From: an uncultured cyanobacterium
GTDB lineage: Bacteria > Cyanobacteriota > Cyanobacteriia > PCC-6307 > Cyanobiaceae
Direction of reading: 5' to 3'
Length of the DNA: 64,000 nt
NCBI GenBank assembly: GCA_903823115.1
Contig: CAIJRN010000029.1
Location: 62,001 to 126,000 of the forward strand
Both the position numbers and the translations under genes were made by a program. This document shows positions 16,442 to 24,877 of this stretch, piece by piece. Each line of letters starts with the position of its first letter. Positions within the stretch are counted from its first letter, which is position 1. The notes under the pieces are model-generated. The model made no database searches, was not told the origin of the DNA, and worked only from the letters and a program-made list of their open reading frames with translations.

Positions 16442-17638
16442 TCACACTGGTGACTGGATCGCCTGGGCCTGACGGCTGGTCCAGGCGGAAATGCAGGGGA
16501 TGCGGGAGCGGTCGCAGCGGTCGGCCCAGCGCCTGGCCACATCCACCACTTCAGCCAGCAGGCCGTCATCGAGGGTGGTGGGCCGCAGGCCCAGCTCGAT
16601 GAAGCAGCGGTTGTCGACGATCAGGTCGTTTTCGATCGCCTCCTTGCGAGGATTGGGCAGGTGGTTGATCTGGGCGCCGGTGAGGGCCGCCACCTTCTCG
16701 GCCAGTTCGCCCACCTGATGGCTTTCGGTCATCTGGTTGAAGATCTTCACCTTTTCGCCGTGGCTGGGGGGGTGCTCCAGGGCGAGCTGTACACAGCGCA
16801 CCGAATCGCGGATGTGAATGAAGGCCCGGGTCTGGCCGCCGGTGCCATGGACGGTGAGGGGATAGCCGATCGCCGCCTGCATCAGGAAGCGATTGAGCAC
16901 GGTGCCGTAGTCGCCGTCGTAATCGAAGCGATTGGTGAGTCGGGGATCTTTCTCGGTGAGGGCGGTGTTCGTGCCCCAGACGATGCCCTGGTGCAGATCA
17001 GTGACCCGGATGGCGTCGTTCTTGTTGTAGTAAAAGAACAGCAGCTGATCGAGCGTCTTGGTCATGTGGTAGACGCTGCCGGGATCCGTGGGGTGCAGGA
17101 TCTTCTCGGTGAAGCGACTGCCATCCGGTTGGGGCACCTCGACGGTGAGATAGCCCTCGGGGATCGTGGCGCCCCGGTGGGAGCCGTAGCCGTAGACCCC
17201 CATGGTGCCCAGGTGCACGATGTGCACATCCAGGCCGCTTTCAACGATCGCCGCCAGCAGGTTGTGGGTGCCGTTGACGTTGTTGTCGACGGTGTAGCGC
17301 TTGGTGGCGCTGTTCTTCATCGAGTAGGGGGCAGCCCGCTGTTCGGCGAAATGGACCACGCACTCGGGCCGCTCGCTGCGCAGCAGTTCCAGCAGCCGGT
17401 CGTACTCCTGGGCGATGTCGAGCAGCACGAAGCGCATCGCACGGCCACCGACCTGCTCCCAGGCCCGCAGGCGATCCTGCATCGTGGCGATCGGGGTGAG
17501 GGACTCCACCCCGAGGTCAATGTCGATCTTGCGCCGGCTGAGGTTGTCAACGATGACAACATCGTGGCCGGCATCGGCAAGGTTCACCGCACAGGGCCAA
17601 CCGCAGAACCCGTCACCGCCGAGAACGAGAACCTTCAC
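16442..17638 (-). CDS. sqdB: UDP-sulfoquinovose synthase
   Basis: 398 residues. The GTG at 17636-17638 has a good Shine-Dalgarno AGGAG about 7 bases upstream; an upstream TTG in frame is less likely. The extended SDR fold is clear: GGDGFCGWP cofactor loop at the start, VDNLSRRKID, catalytic Thr in TMGVYGYGSH, and YHMTK as the Tyr-Lys pair. The family-specific stretch HFAEQRAAPYSM and the TGGQTRAFIHI block identify SqdB, which makes UDP-sulfoquinovose from UDP-glucose and sulfite. It is the first gene of the sulfolipid pair, with a 12-base palindrome in its leader. Confidence 0.96.
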   Translation of the reverse strand: MKVLVLGGDGFCGWPCAVNLADAGHDVVIVDNLSRRKIDIDLGVESLTPIATMQDRLRAWEQVGGRAMRFVLLDIAQEYDRLLELLRSERPECVVHFAEQRAAPYSMKNSATKRYTVDNNVNGTHNLLAAIVESGLDVHIVHLGTMGVYGYGSHRGATIPEGYLTVEVPQPDGSRFTEKILHPTDPGSVYHMTKTLDQLLFFYYNKNDAIRVTDLHQGIVWGTNTALTEKDPRLTNRFDYDGDYGTVLNRFLMQAAIGYPLTVHGTGGQTRAFIHIRDSVRCVQLALEHPPSHGEKVKIFNQMTESHQVGELAEKVAALTGAQINHLPNPRKEAIENDLIVDNRCFIELGLRPTTLDDGLLAEVVDVARRWADRCDRSRIPCISAWTSRQAQAIQSPV

Positions 17639-17653
17639 CCCAGTCTCCTGAAC

Positions 17654-17665
17654 GAGCAATTGCTC
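17654..17665. promoter_or_regulatory. Perfect 12-bp palindrome in the sqdB leader
   Basis: GAGCAATTGCTC reads the same on both strands and ends 16 bases before the sqdB GTG. It could be an operator or a small hairpin overlapping the ribosome-binding region. No known cyanobacterial regulator site was matched. Confidence 0.35.
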
Positions 17666-17720
17666 AGCCGCGTCAAGCTACTACAGGCCTTTGGTGTGAC
17701 CGCTGCGTTGAGGCGTCGAG

Positions 17721-17885
17721 TCAGCTGATGCCCGCGGCCACAGCCACCAACAGCAACACCAGGACCAGCCCGCCGATCAGCAGCAACCGGTTGGTTCTGC
17801 GGCCTTCGCCCGCCTCGATCAGCACCATGCGGGGCTCCTTGGCGAAGGCATTGAGCTTGCCGCCATCTTCTTCGGTGACCTGCAT
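17721..17885 (-). CDS. psb34: Psb34-like small membrane protein (ssl1498 family)
   Basis: A 54-residue protein from the ATG at 17883-17885. The N-terminus MQVTEEDGGKLNAFAKEPRM matches the signature TExGGRLNxFAxEPxM of the cyanobacterial ssl1498 family. A single membrane segment follows (RLLLIGGLVLVLLLVAVAAGIS), with a basic RRTNR at its cytosolic edge. The family was found on photosystem II assembly intermediates and named Psb34; it is related to the Hli-type light-harvesting-like proteins by its N-terminal motif. It lies upstream of sqdB in the same direction, 82 bases away. Its small size makes it easy to miss. Confidence 0.85.
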   Translation of the reverse strand: MQVTEEDGGKLNAFAKEPRMVLIEAGEGRRTNRLLLIGGLVLVLLLVAVAAGIS

Positions 17886-17981
17886 GGAAGGGGATCCGTG
17901 GGACGGGTCACGTTATGGAGCGCCTGCTGAGGCGGAACCACTCCGGCAAAGTTCGTCACACAGCGGCCCCTGCTGCAGGGT

Positions 17982-18929
17982 TCAGGCGCCGATGCGTCCC
18001 TGCCGGGGCGAACTGGCACTGGCGTCGGCCCGGATCGGCAGCCGGCCGGCCCGAAAGGCGCTGCGGCCAGCCACGGTGGCCAGGGCCATGGCGCCGGCCA
18101 TGGCGGCGGGATCTCCCGCCAGGGCAATGGCGCTGTTGATCAGCAGGGCATCGGCTCCCATTTCCATCGCCTGGGCCGCTTCGCTGGGGACGCCGATGCC
18201 CGCATCCACGACCACGGGCACACGGGCCTCCGCGATGATCAGGGCGATATTGGCGGCGTTGCGGATCCCCTGTCCCGAACCGATCGGCGAGCCCAGGGGC
18301 ATCACCGTGGCACAACCGACCTCCTCCAGCCGTTTGGCGAGCAGGGGATCGGCATTGATGTAGGGCAGGACGGTGAAGCCTTCCCTGACCAGTTGTTCCG
18401 CCGCTTCGAGCGTGCCGAACGGATCGGGCAGCAGATGGCGGGTGTCGGGGATCACTTCCAGCTTGACAAAATTGTTGTCTTCCTGACCCGCCAGCTTGGC
18501 CAGTTCCCGGCCCAGGCGGGCCACCCGGATCGCCTCCTCCGCCGTGGCGCAGCCGGCCGTGTTGGGCAGCATCCAGATGCGCTGCCAGTCGATCGCCTCC
18601 ATCAGGCCCCCATGGCCCGCCGCCTGGCTCTGCACCCGCCGCACGGCCACGGTGACGATCTCACAGGCACTGGCGGCCAGGCTGGCCTGCATCACGGCCA
18701 GGGAGGGGTACTTGCCGGTGCCCGTCATCAGGCGGCTGCGGAAGCGGCGACCGCCGATCACCAGGCTGTCCTCGGCGTCGTGGGGCGATGGGGTCAGCCC
18801 GTCTGGCGGCAGGTTGCCGGATCGCTGGGGCTCTGGGGCAGGGTCGGCCCCGATCGGAGCATGGGGGCCGCCGCCGGCGCTCGACGGGACTGTGGCTGGG
18901 GCGGAATCGGCCACGGATGGATGCGGCAA
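17982..18929 (-). CDS. thiG: Thiazole synthase
   Basis: 315 residues including a Pro/Ala-rich leader of about 50 residues before the conserved domain ([21 protein letters not shown]). The Schiff-base lysine is in [17 protein letters not shown], and the phosphate-binding loops [13 protein letters not shown] and [30 protein letters not shown] are intact. ThiG forms the thiazole phosphate moiety of thiamine from deoxyxylulose phosphate, dehydroglycine and ThiS thiocarboxylate. No thiS or thiO lies nearby, as is common in cyanobacteria where thiO-thiG can be fused or dispersed. A later start (for example a GTG near residue 30) cannot be excluded. Confidence 0.95.
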   Translation of the reverse strand: MPHPSVADSAPATVPSSAGGGPHAPIGADPAPEPQRSGNLPPDGLTPSPHDAEDSLVIGGRRFRSRLMTGTGKYPSLAVMQASLAASACEIVTVAVRRVQSQAAGHGGLMEAIDWQRIWMLPNTAGCATAEEAIRVARLGRELAKLAGQEDNNFVKLEVIPDTRHLLPDPFGTLEAAEQLVREGFTVLPYINADPLLAKRLEEVGCATVMPLGSPIGSGQGIRNAANIALIIAEARVPVVVDAGIGVPSEAAQAMEMGADALLINSAIALAGDPAAMAGAMALATVAGRSAFRAGRLPIRADASASSPRQGRIGA

Positions 18930-18976
18930 TGGGCGTCTCGCCTCTAGTCTGCGCTGCGGACCTGCGAACGGACGTC

Positions 18977-19513
18977 ATGCCGCTGCCCCTGCTGCTTGCG
19001 GTCAGCCCGCTGCCCAGCGATGCCTTCGCGCCCTATGTGCCGCCCGCAGCCTCCGAGAGTGCCGATGTGCTGTTCGGTACCGGTCCGGTCGAAACGTTCG
19101 ATGCCATCGGTCGCGCCGCGTTGATTGCCAGCGAGTTGCCCCGCTCTTGGAGTGGGGTCTACCGCTCCTACGAGGGGGCTGCGCCGTTGCCGGTGGAGCT
19201 GCGCATCGCTTCGGCCACGGCGATGGGCCAGATGGTGGACATCCGCGGCAGCCTCTCGGTCGGCGGCGTCGAGTCTCCGGTGCAGGGGAATCTCAACGCC
19301 AAATCCGATCAGCTGGATCTGCTGTTGCTGGGTGACAAGCTCGGCGGTGACCTGGAGCCCGGTGGCCAGATGCTCGGCCTGCAGGGTTTCCCCCTGATCA
19401 CCTGGCAGCCCGCAAGGCTCACCAGCATCGGTGGCCGCTTGCTCCTGACGCCCCAGGCCGCGCCAGTGCCAGCTCAGCCCGCTGCGGCACCCACCATCCG
19501 TGGTCTCTGGTGA
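18977..19513 (+). CDS. Exported protein of unknown function
   Basis: 178 residues from the ATG at 18977 (MPLPLLLAVSPLPSDAFA), which looks like a short signal peptide. An ATG 48 bases upstream would overlap the thiG start. The mature part has regular beta-strand character (WSGVYRSYEGAAPLPVELRI, MVDIRGSLSVGGVESPVQGNLN, QLDLLLLGD), consistent with a small beta-barrel or lipocalin-like domain. It ends with a Pro/Ala-rich tail. It is divergent from thiG, with 47 bases between starts. The family resembles a picocyanobacterial hypothetical protein; no function can be assigned. Confidence 0.72.
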   Translation: MPLPLLLAVSPLPSDAFAPYVPPAASESADVLFGTGPVETFDAIGRAALIASELPRSWSGVYRSYEGAAPLPVELRIASATAMGQMVDIRGSLSVGGVESPVQGNLNAKSDQLDLLLLGDKLGGDLEPGGQMLGLQGFPLITWQPARLTSIGGRLLLTPQAAPVPAQPAAAPTIRGLW

Positions 19514-20170
19514 GAGTGGGCTTGGAGCGACGCCTCGCGGCTTTCTGAGGCCTGCAGGCAGGGGGCCTGGGGCGCCTGGCCCTGGACTGCAACGGCCGCG
19601 TCTGCTGCCCGGATCAAGGTGCTCCTGGCGCCAGTGTGACTTGCTCAAGCTCGCGGCCATTCCCGTCAGGCTGGGTGAAGCGGCTGAACAGCGTCCTGTT
19701 GTGGTCCGGGGCAATGGGCCCCTCCGCCAGGAAGGCGAACTGAGCCAGCCGGAGCAGAATTGGCAGGCACCGGCGGCATGCCGCCTTGGCAACGGGATGA
19801 AAAACCTCGGCAGACCTCAGCCGTGGATGCTGCCGAGCCTGGCCAGCCCAGTGGCAGCAAGCGTGTTCGCCTCCTCCTGTCTCTGATCTCCCCTCATGCG
19901 GGGACTTTGCAGCAGCCTCGCAGGCGTCTGTCGTGGTTCGTCTCAGGAGCTGGTTCTGGCCGCATTGGGTTGCCGTACGCGGCAGGAAGCTCCAGGCGCG
20001 TACGGGCGAGTGGCCTCAGACCTGCAGCCAGGTTGGTTGTGCCAGAGGCGATCCTCAGGCTTCCGGCCGGAGCGCTGCCATGCCGTGCGCCGAGAAGCGC
20101 CTGAGCCGGTGGATCTCGCCATGAATCCTTGCCCTGATCCAGGGCGGAAGCCGGTTTCGCTCAGGAGGGT
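19514..20170. other. Gene-poor stretch
   Basis: About 660 bases between convergent genes. Open frames exist on both strands, but their translations are unconvincing (Arg/Pro/Ser runs without a fold). I see no tRNA, no T-tailed terminator and no repeat. It may contain a decayed gene or an uncharacterised RNA. Confidence 0.45.
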
Positions 20171-20803
20171 TCAGGCCGCCTTGTCATCACTGGAGGGTCT
20201 GGCGCCGATACCCCTGGCTCGGCCATCCACCTGGCCACTGCCACTGCCGCCAGGGCCATCGCCCTCAATGACGCCACTGCGCCGATCCAGGGTTCTGAGG
20301 CGCTTGCGGGCCGTTTTGTTGTCGGGTTCGAGCTGTAGGGCCTGTTCGTAAGTGGCTCTGGCCTCTTCGGGTTTGAGCTGCTTTTCGAGGGCGAAGGCGA
20401 GATTGTTGAGGGCGACGGGATAGTCCGGCTTGGCCCGCAGAGCAGAGCGGTAATGGCGGATGGCCACCGGATATTTGTTCTGGGCTGCCAGGGTGAAGCC
20501 CAGAGCGTTCTCCATCAAAGCCCTGGCTTCGTTCGGGACGGGATCGCGCTCGGCGGCCTTGAGGGCTTGCTTGAGGGTGTCGGCGGCCTCGGCATACAGC
20601 CGCTTGCGCAGTTGCACCGAAGCCAGTTCATAGAGGGTGCCCGGATCGCTGGGGCGCTCGGCAGGGATGCCGGCGCCGCCCAGGCGCACCAGCGCCAGCT
20701 CATCGCGGCGCACGCGCAGGATCTGGCGGGCCACCACAAACGCGGCGCCGCCCAGCAGGACGATCAGGCCGATCAGATAGGCCTGGGGCAGCAAGTCGTT
20801 CAT
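20171..20803 (-). CDS. ycf37: TPR membrane protein, Ycf37-like (photosystem I assembly)
   Basis: 210 residues: an N-terminal membrane anchor (AYLIGLIVLLGGAAFVVA), a short basic linker (RQILRVRRDELALVRLGG), then about three tetratricopeptide repeats between residues 55 and 165 (for example NALGFTLAAQNKYPVAIRHY, ALNNLAFALEKQLKPEEA). A Gly-rich tail ends the protein. This architecture is that of cyanobacterial/plastid Ycf37, which supports photosystem I assembly or stability. The assignment rests on architecture and gene size and is less sure than the TPR call. It lies 16 bases downstream of rplT, so it probably shares the ribosomal-protein transcript. Confidence 0.7.
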   Translation of the reverse strand: MNDLLPQAYLIGLIVLLGGAAFVVARQILRVRRDELALVRLGGAGIPAERPSDPGTLYELASVQLRKRLYAEAADTLKQALKAAERDPVPNEARALMENALGFTLAAQNKYPVAIRHYRSALRAKPDYPVALNNLAFALEKQLKPEEARATYEQALQLEPDNKTARKRLRTLDRRSGVIEGDGPGGSGSGQVDGRARGIGARPSSDDKAA

Positions 20804-20819
20804 GGGGCCAGGGGACCGA

Positions 20820-21167
20820 TCAATGGCCGGCGGCGTGGACCACGGAGGAGAAGCTGACGGGGTCGGCCACAGCCAGTTGGGCGAGCATCTTGCGGTTCAG
20901 ACGCACGTCGACCTTCTTGAGGCCACCGATCAGACGGCTGTAGCTGACGCCATTGATCCGGGCCGCGGCGTTGATGCGGGCGATCCACAGGCGACGGAAG
21001 TCGCGCTTGCGCCGGCGGCGGTCACGGTAGGCGTTGCAGAGGGCCTTCATCACCCTCTGGTTCGCGGTGCGGAAGAGGCTGCCGCTGCTGCCGCGGAAGC
21101 CCCGGGCCAGACGCAGAATTTTGTTACGGCGTTTGCGGGCGACGTTGCCCCTCTTGACGCGAGACAT
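20820..21167 (-). CDS. rplT: 50S ribosomal protein L20
   Basis: 115 residues of typical L20 sequence: [19 protein letters not shown] at the start, [21 protein letters not shown], the basic [15 protein letters not shown] and [10 protein letters not shown]20 is an early assembly protein of the large subunit and binds 23S rRNA domain I. It follows rpmI by 71 bases. The usual upstream infC is not present, because a divergent gene follows immediately. Confidence 0.98.
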   Translation of the reverse strand: MSRVKRGNVARKRRNKILRLARGFRGSSGSLFRTANQRVMKALCNAYRDRRRRKRDFRRLWIARINAAARINGVSYSRLIGGLKKVDVRLNRKMLAQLAVADPVSFSSVVHAAGH

Positions 21168-21238
21168 GGGTGGAACTCAGGAATTCAGGTTGTAAATGGG
21201 GGGCGGAAAGGCTCCGACCCGGCCTCAAGCCAAAGGGC

Positions 21239-21436
21239 TCAGGCGTAGGGAAGCATCAGCGAGACGTTGTCGTGATCGCGATCGTCGACCACCGCCATCG
21301 TCCCCAGGTAGCGCTTGCGCTTGGGGCTCTTGTGGTCGAGCAGGTGGTTGTGGAAGGCGCGCCGGCGCATGAACTTGCCGCTGCCGGTGATCTTGAACCG
21401 CTTCGCGGCCGCTTTGCGGGTCTTGAGCTTCGGCAT
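21239..21436 (-). CDS. rpmI: 50S ribosomal protein L35
   Basis: 65 residues from the ATG at 21434-21436: [20 protein letters not shown], then [19 protein letters not shown]. This is the full L35 family length, with its conserved Lys/Arg-rich N-terminus. An ATG eight codons upstream adds residues not found in L35 and is rejected. It is the first gene of the rpmI-rplT-ycf37-like unit and diverges from the SpoIID-domain gene. Confidence 0.98.
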   Translation of the reverse strand: MPKLKTRKAAAKRFKITGSGKFMRRRAFHNHLLDHKSPKRKRYLGTMAVVDDRDHDNVSLMLPYA

Positions 21437-21547
21437 TTCGGTAAGCGCACGCACAAACAAGCAGAGTACGACGCGGAGGATCCTTCTTCCAACCCCTCCC
21501 CTTCACTGTTGCCTTCCGCCTTGCCTTCGGTACCCGCTTCTCTGTCC

Positions 21548-23188
21548 GTGATCCCCTGTCATCGACTGGCCCAGGCCGCCTGCCACAGCCTGTTGGCAGG
21601 TCTGGTGCTGGCGGGGGGCTGTCGGGCCTCGTCCCTGCCGCCCGCGGCCCCGGGCCCCGCGGCGGTCGTCGATCCCGCCGCCATCCCCGCCCTGTCGTCG
21701 CCCGCCGCCAACCCGCCGCGGTCGAGCGGTTCGCTGCACTGGCCGGTCCCTCCCCCCGCTGAGATCCAGGCGGCCGATCCGGTGCTGTGGGTGGCCCTGG
21801 CGGCCCGGATCGGTCCTGCGGTCGGCAGTGATGGGGCCAGCGCCTCACCGCTGCGGCTGCAGGCGGCGAGCGGGATGCTGGTCCTGATCGATGCCCGGGG
21901 TCAGCGCTTCATGGCCCCCCAATTGCTGCTGCATTGGCGACGACGTCCCCTGCCGGCACCGCTCTTGATCGAGCGGCGGGTGGTGGGCCCCCTGCCCAGC
22001 TACGAAAGTGCCGAACAGGTGGCCCGGGGCTGGCGGGACCAGGGGGCTGTCGTGGAGATCGCCAAACCCGGCGACTGGGAACTCTGGGCTCCGGCCGGTG
22101 CTCCCGATCCGGCCGGCCAGTCGGTCCGCTCGGTCAGCAGCATGGAGACCAGCCAGCTGGTGCTGGAGCTGCACCGCTCCCAGGGCAGCGTCTCCCAGGG
22201 CAGCGTCGAGCTGGAGGGTCCGCTGCGGCTGGAGGCACCCCAGGGGTTGCAGTGGCAGGGGGGCACCTACGCCGGCCCATTCCGGCTGCAGGCCGATGCC
22301 TATGGCACCTGGAGCCTGGTGGAGCAGGTGCCGCTGGAGCGCTATCTCGAAGGGGTCGTTCCCCACGAGATCGGCGGCGGCTCGCCGGCGGCGGCCCTGG
22401 CGGCCCAGGCGGTGCTGGCCCGCACCTGGGCCGTGCGCAATCGCCACCGCTTCGCGGTCGATGGCTACCACCTCTGCGCCGACACCCAGTGCCAGGTCTA
22501 CAGCGATCCGCGCCAGGCCGATGCCGCCGTTCGCCAGGCGATCGCCTCGAGCCGGGGCCTGGTGCTGGCCGCCGCCGGTCAACCGATTCATGCCGTCTAT
22601 CACGCCAGTAATGGCGGGGTGGCTGCCGGTTTTGAGGAGGTCTGGCTGGGTGGTGCGGTGCCCTACCTCAAGGCCTTCGCCGACGGCCCTGCTGCCTTTT
22701 CGGCCCGCTTTGCCATCCCTCTGGCGCCGGCGCGCCTGGCGGACTTGCTTGGCGATGGTGACCAGGCCTGGGGGGCTGACCATCCCTTTTTCCGCTGGCA
22801 CCGCCGCATCACGGCGGCCCAGTTGCGGGCGGCCCTGGGGGAGGGACCGGCCTCGGTCGGTCTGCCCAGTCGCTTGAATGTGCTGGAGCGGGGCCCCAGC
22901 GGCCGGGTGCTGGCCCTGGAGATCGCCGGCGCCAGTGGCCGCCGGGTGCTACGCCTGGATGCGATCCGCCGCACCTTGCGGCAGCTGCCGAGCACCCTGT
23001 TCAGGGTCAGCCCGGCCGGGCCCGGAGCCTGGATGGTGGATGGCGCTGGCTTCGGCCATGGTGCCGGCCTGTCTCAGGCTGGGGCGATCGATCAGGCACG
23101 CCGGGGCTGGAGCCGCGATCAGATTCTTCAGCATTACTACGCGGGCACCCAGCTCGTGCCGCTCGAGGCCCTCGGCAATGCCCTTTAG
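21548..23188 (+). CDS. SpoIID/LytB-domain protein (predicted cell-wall lipoprotein)
   Basis: About 546 residues from a GTG at 21548. The start gives a lipoprotein-like signal (SLLAGLVLAGGC, Cys about 25) before a Pro/Ala-rich linker. The C-terminal half carries the SpoIID domain: LERYLEGVVPHEIGG, AALAAQAVLARTWAVRNR, YHLCADTQCQVYSD, and the closing GAGFGHGAGLSQAGAIDQAR, which holds catalytic-type residues of this lytic transglycosylase fold. In sporulating Firmicutes SpoIID degrades denuded glycan strands; in cyanobacteria the domain is also found in amidase-enhancer proteins, so a role in peptidoglycan remodelling is likely. The membrane GT2 gene follows after 24 bases. Confidence 0.87.
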   Translation: MIPCHRLAQAACHSLLAGLVLAGGCRASSLPPAAPGPAAVVDPAAIPALSSPAANPPRSSGSLHWPVPPPAEIQAADPVLWVALAARIGPAVGSDGASASPLRLQAASGMLVLIDARGQRFMAPQLLLHWRRRPLPAPLLIERRVVGPLPSYESAEQVARGWRDQGAVVEIAKPGDWELWAPAGAPDPAGQSVRSVSSMETSQLVLELHRSQGSVSQGSVELEGPLRLEAPQGLQWQGGTYAGPFRLQADAYGTWSLVEQVPLERYLEGVVPHEIGGGSPAAALAAQAVLARTWAVRNRHRFAVDGYHLCADTQCQVYSDPRQADAAVRQAIASSRGLVLAAAGQPIHAVYHASNGGVAAGFEEVWLGGAVPYLKAFADGPAAFSARFAIPLAPARLADLLGDGDQAWGADHPFFRWHRRITAAQLRAALGEGPASVGLPSRLNVLERGPSGRVLALEIAGASGRRVLRLDAIRRTLRQLPSTLFRVSPAGPGAWMVDGAGFGHGAGLSQAGAIDQARRGWSRDQILQHYYAGTQLVPLEALGNAL

Positions 23189-23212
23189 AGTTCCCCAACT
23201 TCCGGGGATGCC

Positions 23213-24679
23213 ATGACCGGCGGCGGTGGTACCAGTGATGGCTGCCAGGATGGCCGCCCCGATGGCAGCTCCGATGGCCGCCGCGGCAAAGCCGCCCTGT
23301 TTCTGCTGTGCTGCGCGGCTGCCGGGATCGCTCCCCATGGATTGCCACCGCTGCTGCGGCTGCTGCCGGCGCTGATCCTGGCGCTGCTGCTGGGCGGATA
23401 CAGCTTTCGCACCGTTCTGCGCCCGGCCGCCCGCAGGGCTGTTGCCGAACCCGACGGCCTGGCCGCAGCAGCAGGCGATGGAGCCATCCTCCAGGAGCTG
23501 CCCCTGCTCGATGTCGTGGTCGCCGCGCGGGATGAGCAGGCGGTGATCGGCCGGCTGGTGCAGCGGATCATGGCGCTCCGCTATCCCGCCGAACGCCTGC
23601 TGCTCTGGGTCATCGATGACGGCAGCGAAGATCGCACCCCCGTGTTGCTGCGTGAGCTCCAGGGCCAATACCCCCAGCTGCGGGTGCTGTGCCGACCGCG
23701 AGATGCCGGTGGTGGCAAATCGGGGGCCCTCAACCTGGTGCTTCCCCAACTGCAGGGTCGCTGGCTGCTGGTGCTCGACGCCGACGCCGATCTGCAGATC
23801 GATCTGTTGCAGCGCCTGCTGCCCTGGGCGGAGCGGGGCGGCTGGGCGGCTGTGCAGTTGCGCAAGGCCGTGGCCAATGCCCAGGTGAATCTGCTGACCC
23901 GGGCCCAGGCCATGGAGATGGCCTTCGACGCCATCATCCAGCTCGGTCGCCTGGCCGGCGGCGGCGTGGTCGAACTGCGCGGCAACGGCCAGCTGTTGCG
24001 CCGCCAGGCGGTGATCGCCTGCGGTGGTTTCAACGAGGCCACGGTCACCGACGACCTCGACCTCAGCTTCCGCCTGCTGCTGGAGCGGCAGCCGATTGGC
24101 GTGCTCTGGGATCCACCGGTCCAGGAGGAAGCGGTGCTCACCCTGGCGGCCCTGTGGCGGCAGCGACAGCGTTGGGCTGAAGGTGGCCTGCAGCGCTTCT
24201 TTGATTACGGACCAGGCCTGCTTTCGGATCGGCTTGGATCCAGACAGAAACTCGATCTGCTCTGCTTCTTCCTGCTCCAGTACGTGATGCCGGTGATGGC
24301 TGCCGCCGATCTGATCGCGGTGCTGCTCACCGGTAGCTCCTCGACGATGTGGCCCTTTTCGATCGTGGCCCTGGGCCTGTCAGCGCTGGCCATCGTGATC
24401 GGCTGCCGGCGCCCGGCGGAAGGCCCGCCCCTGCCGCTGATGACACCCCAGAGCGTGATCCTGGGCATGGTCTACCTGGTGCACTGGTTCGTGGTGATCC
24501 CCTGGGTCACCCTGCGGATGGCCCTGCTGCCCAAGCGGTTGGTCTGGGCCAAGACGCTTCATCTCGGCGGTGACTCCCACGCTGATGGCGATGGCGAGCC
24601 GGCAGGACTGGAAGCCCAGGCCGAGTGCCGTGCCGTCGATGGCGAACCCGACCTGGCGGCAGAGGCCGGTCAGGCTTGA
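23213..24679 (+). CDS. Membrane-bound family 2 glycosyltransferase
   Basis: 488 residues. One or two N-terminal membrane helices (FLLCCAAAGIA, LPALILALLLGGY) precede a GT-A catalytic domain with LLDVVVAARDEQ, VIDDGSEDRT, LVLDADAD, TVTDDLDLS and the acceptor-site QRQRW. These are all the D, D, D, QxxRW elements of processive-type GT2 enzymes. Three further C-terminal membrane helices follow (LCFFLLQYVMPVMAAADLIAVLL, FSIVALGLSALAIVI, VYLVHWFVVIPWVTLRMALL), then an acidic tail. The enzyme polymerises or adds hexose at the cytosolic face. Substrate unknown; proximity to a wall-remodelling protein suggests an envelope glycan. Confidence 0.88.
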   Translation: MTGGGGTSDGCQDGRPDGSSDGRRGKAALFLLCCAAAGIAPHGLPPLLRLLPALILALLLGGYSFRTVLRPAARRAVAEPDGLAAAAGDGAILQELPLLDVVVAARDEQAVIGRLVQRIMALRYPAERLLLWVIDDGSEDRTPVLLRELQGQYPQLRVLCRPRDAGGGKSGALNLVLPQLQGRWLLVLDADADLQIDLLQRLLPWAERGGWAAVQLRKAVANAQVNLLTRAQAMEMAFDAIIQLGRLAGGGVVELRGNGQLLRRQAVIACGGFNEATVTDDLDLSFRLLLERQPIGVLWDPPVQEEAVLTLAALWRQRQRWAEGGLQRFFDYGPGLLSDRLGSRQKLDLLCFFLLQYVMPVMAAADLIAVLLTGSSSTMWPFSIVALGLSALAIVIGCRRPAEGPPLPLMTPQSVILGMVYLVHWFVVIPWVTLRMALLPKRLVWAKTLHLGGDSHADGDGEPAGLEAQAECRAVDGEPDLAAEAGQA

Positions 24680-24877
24680 GCCAAAGGCCGCTGGCCAGCC
24701 TGCGGCTCCCTCAGCTCCGATCGCGATCCCTGATCTGAACCCGCCTGGCAGAGCGCAGCTTCAAGTCTTCTCAGCCGTCCGTCCGTGCCGGGAGCGAAGC
24801 GCTTGAAGCCCGTTCTGCTGTTTTATGGGCCGATGGGACGCAGCAGCAAGCTCAGCGCCACTTGTGGTGGTGGCTGT

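Noticed and set aside
18930-18976. A thiamine (TPP) riboswitch before thiG
   Set aside because: The space before thiG is too short and lacks the CTGAGA-type core.
21170-21547. Extension of the SpoIID gene upstream to 21170
   Set aside because: That part is antisense to rpmI. The lipoprotein-like signal begins at the GTG at 21548.
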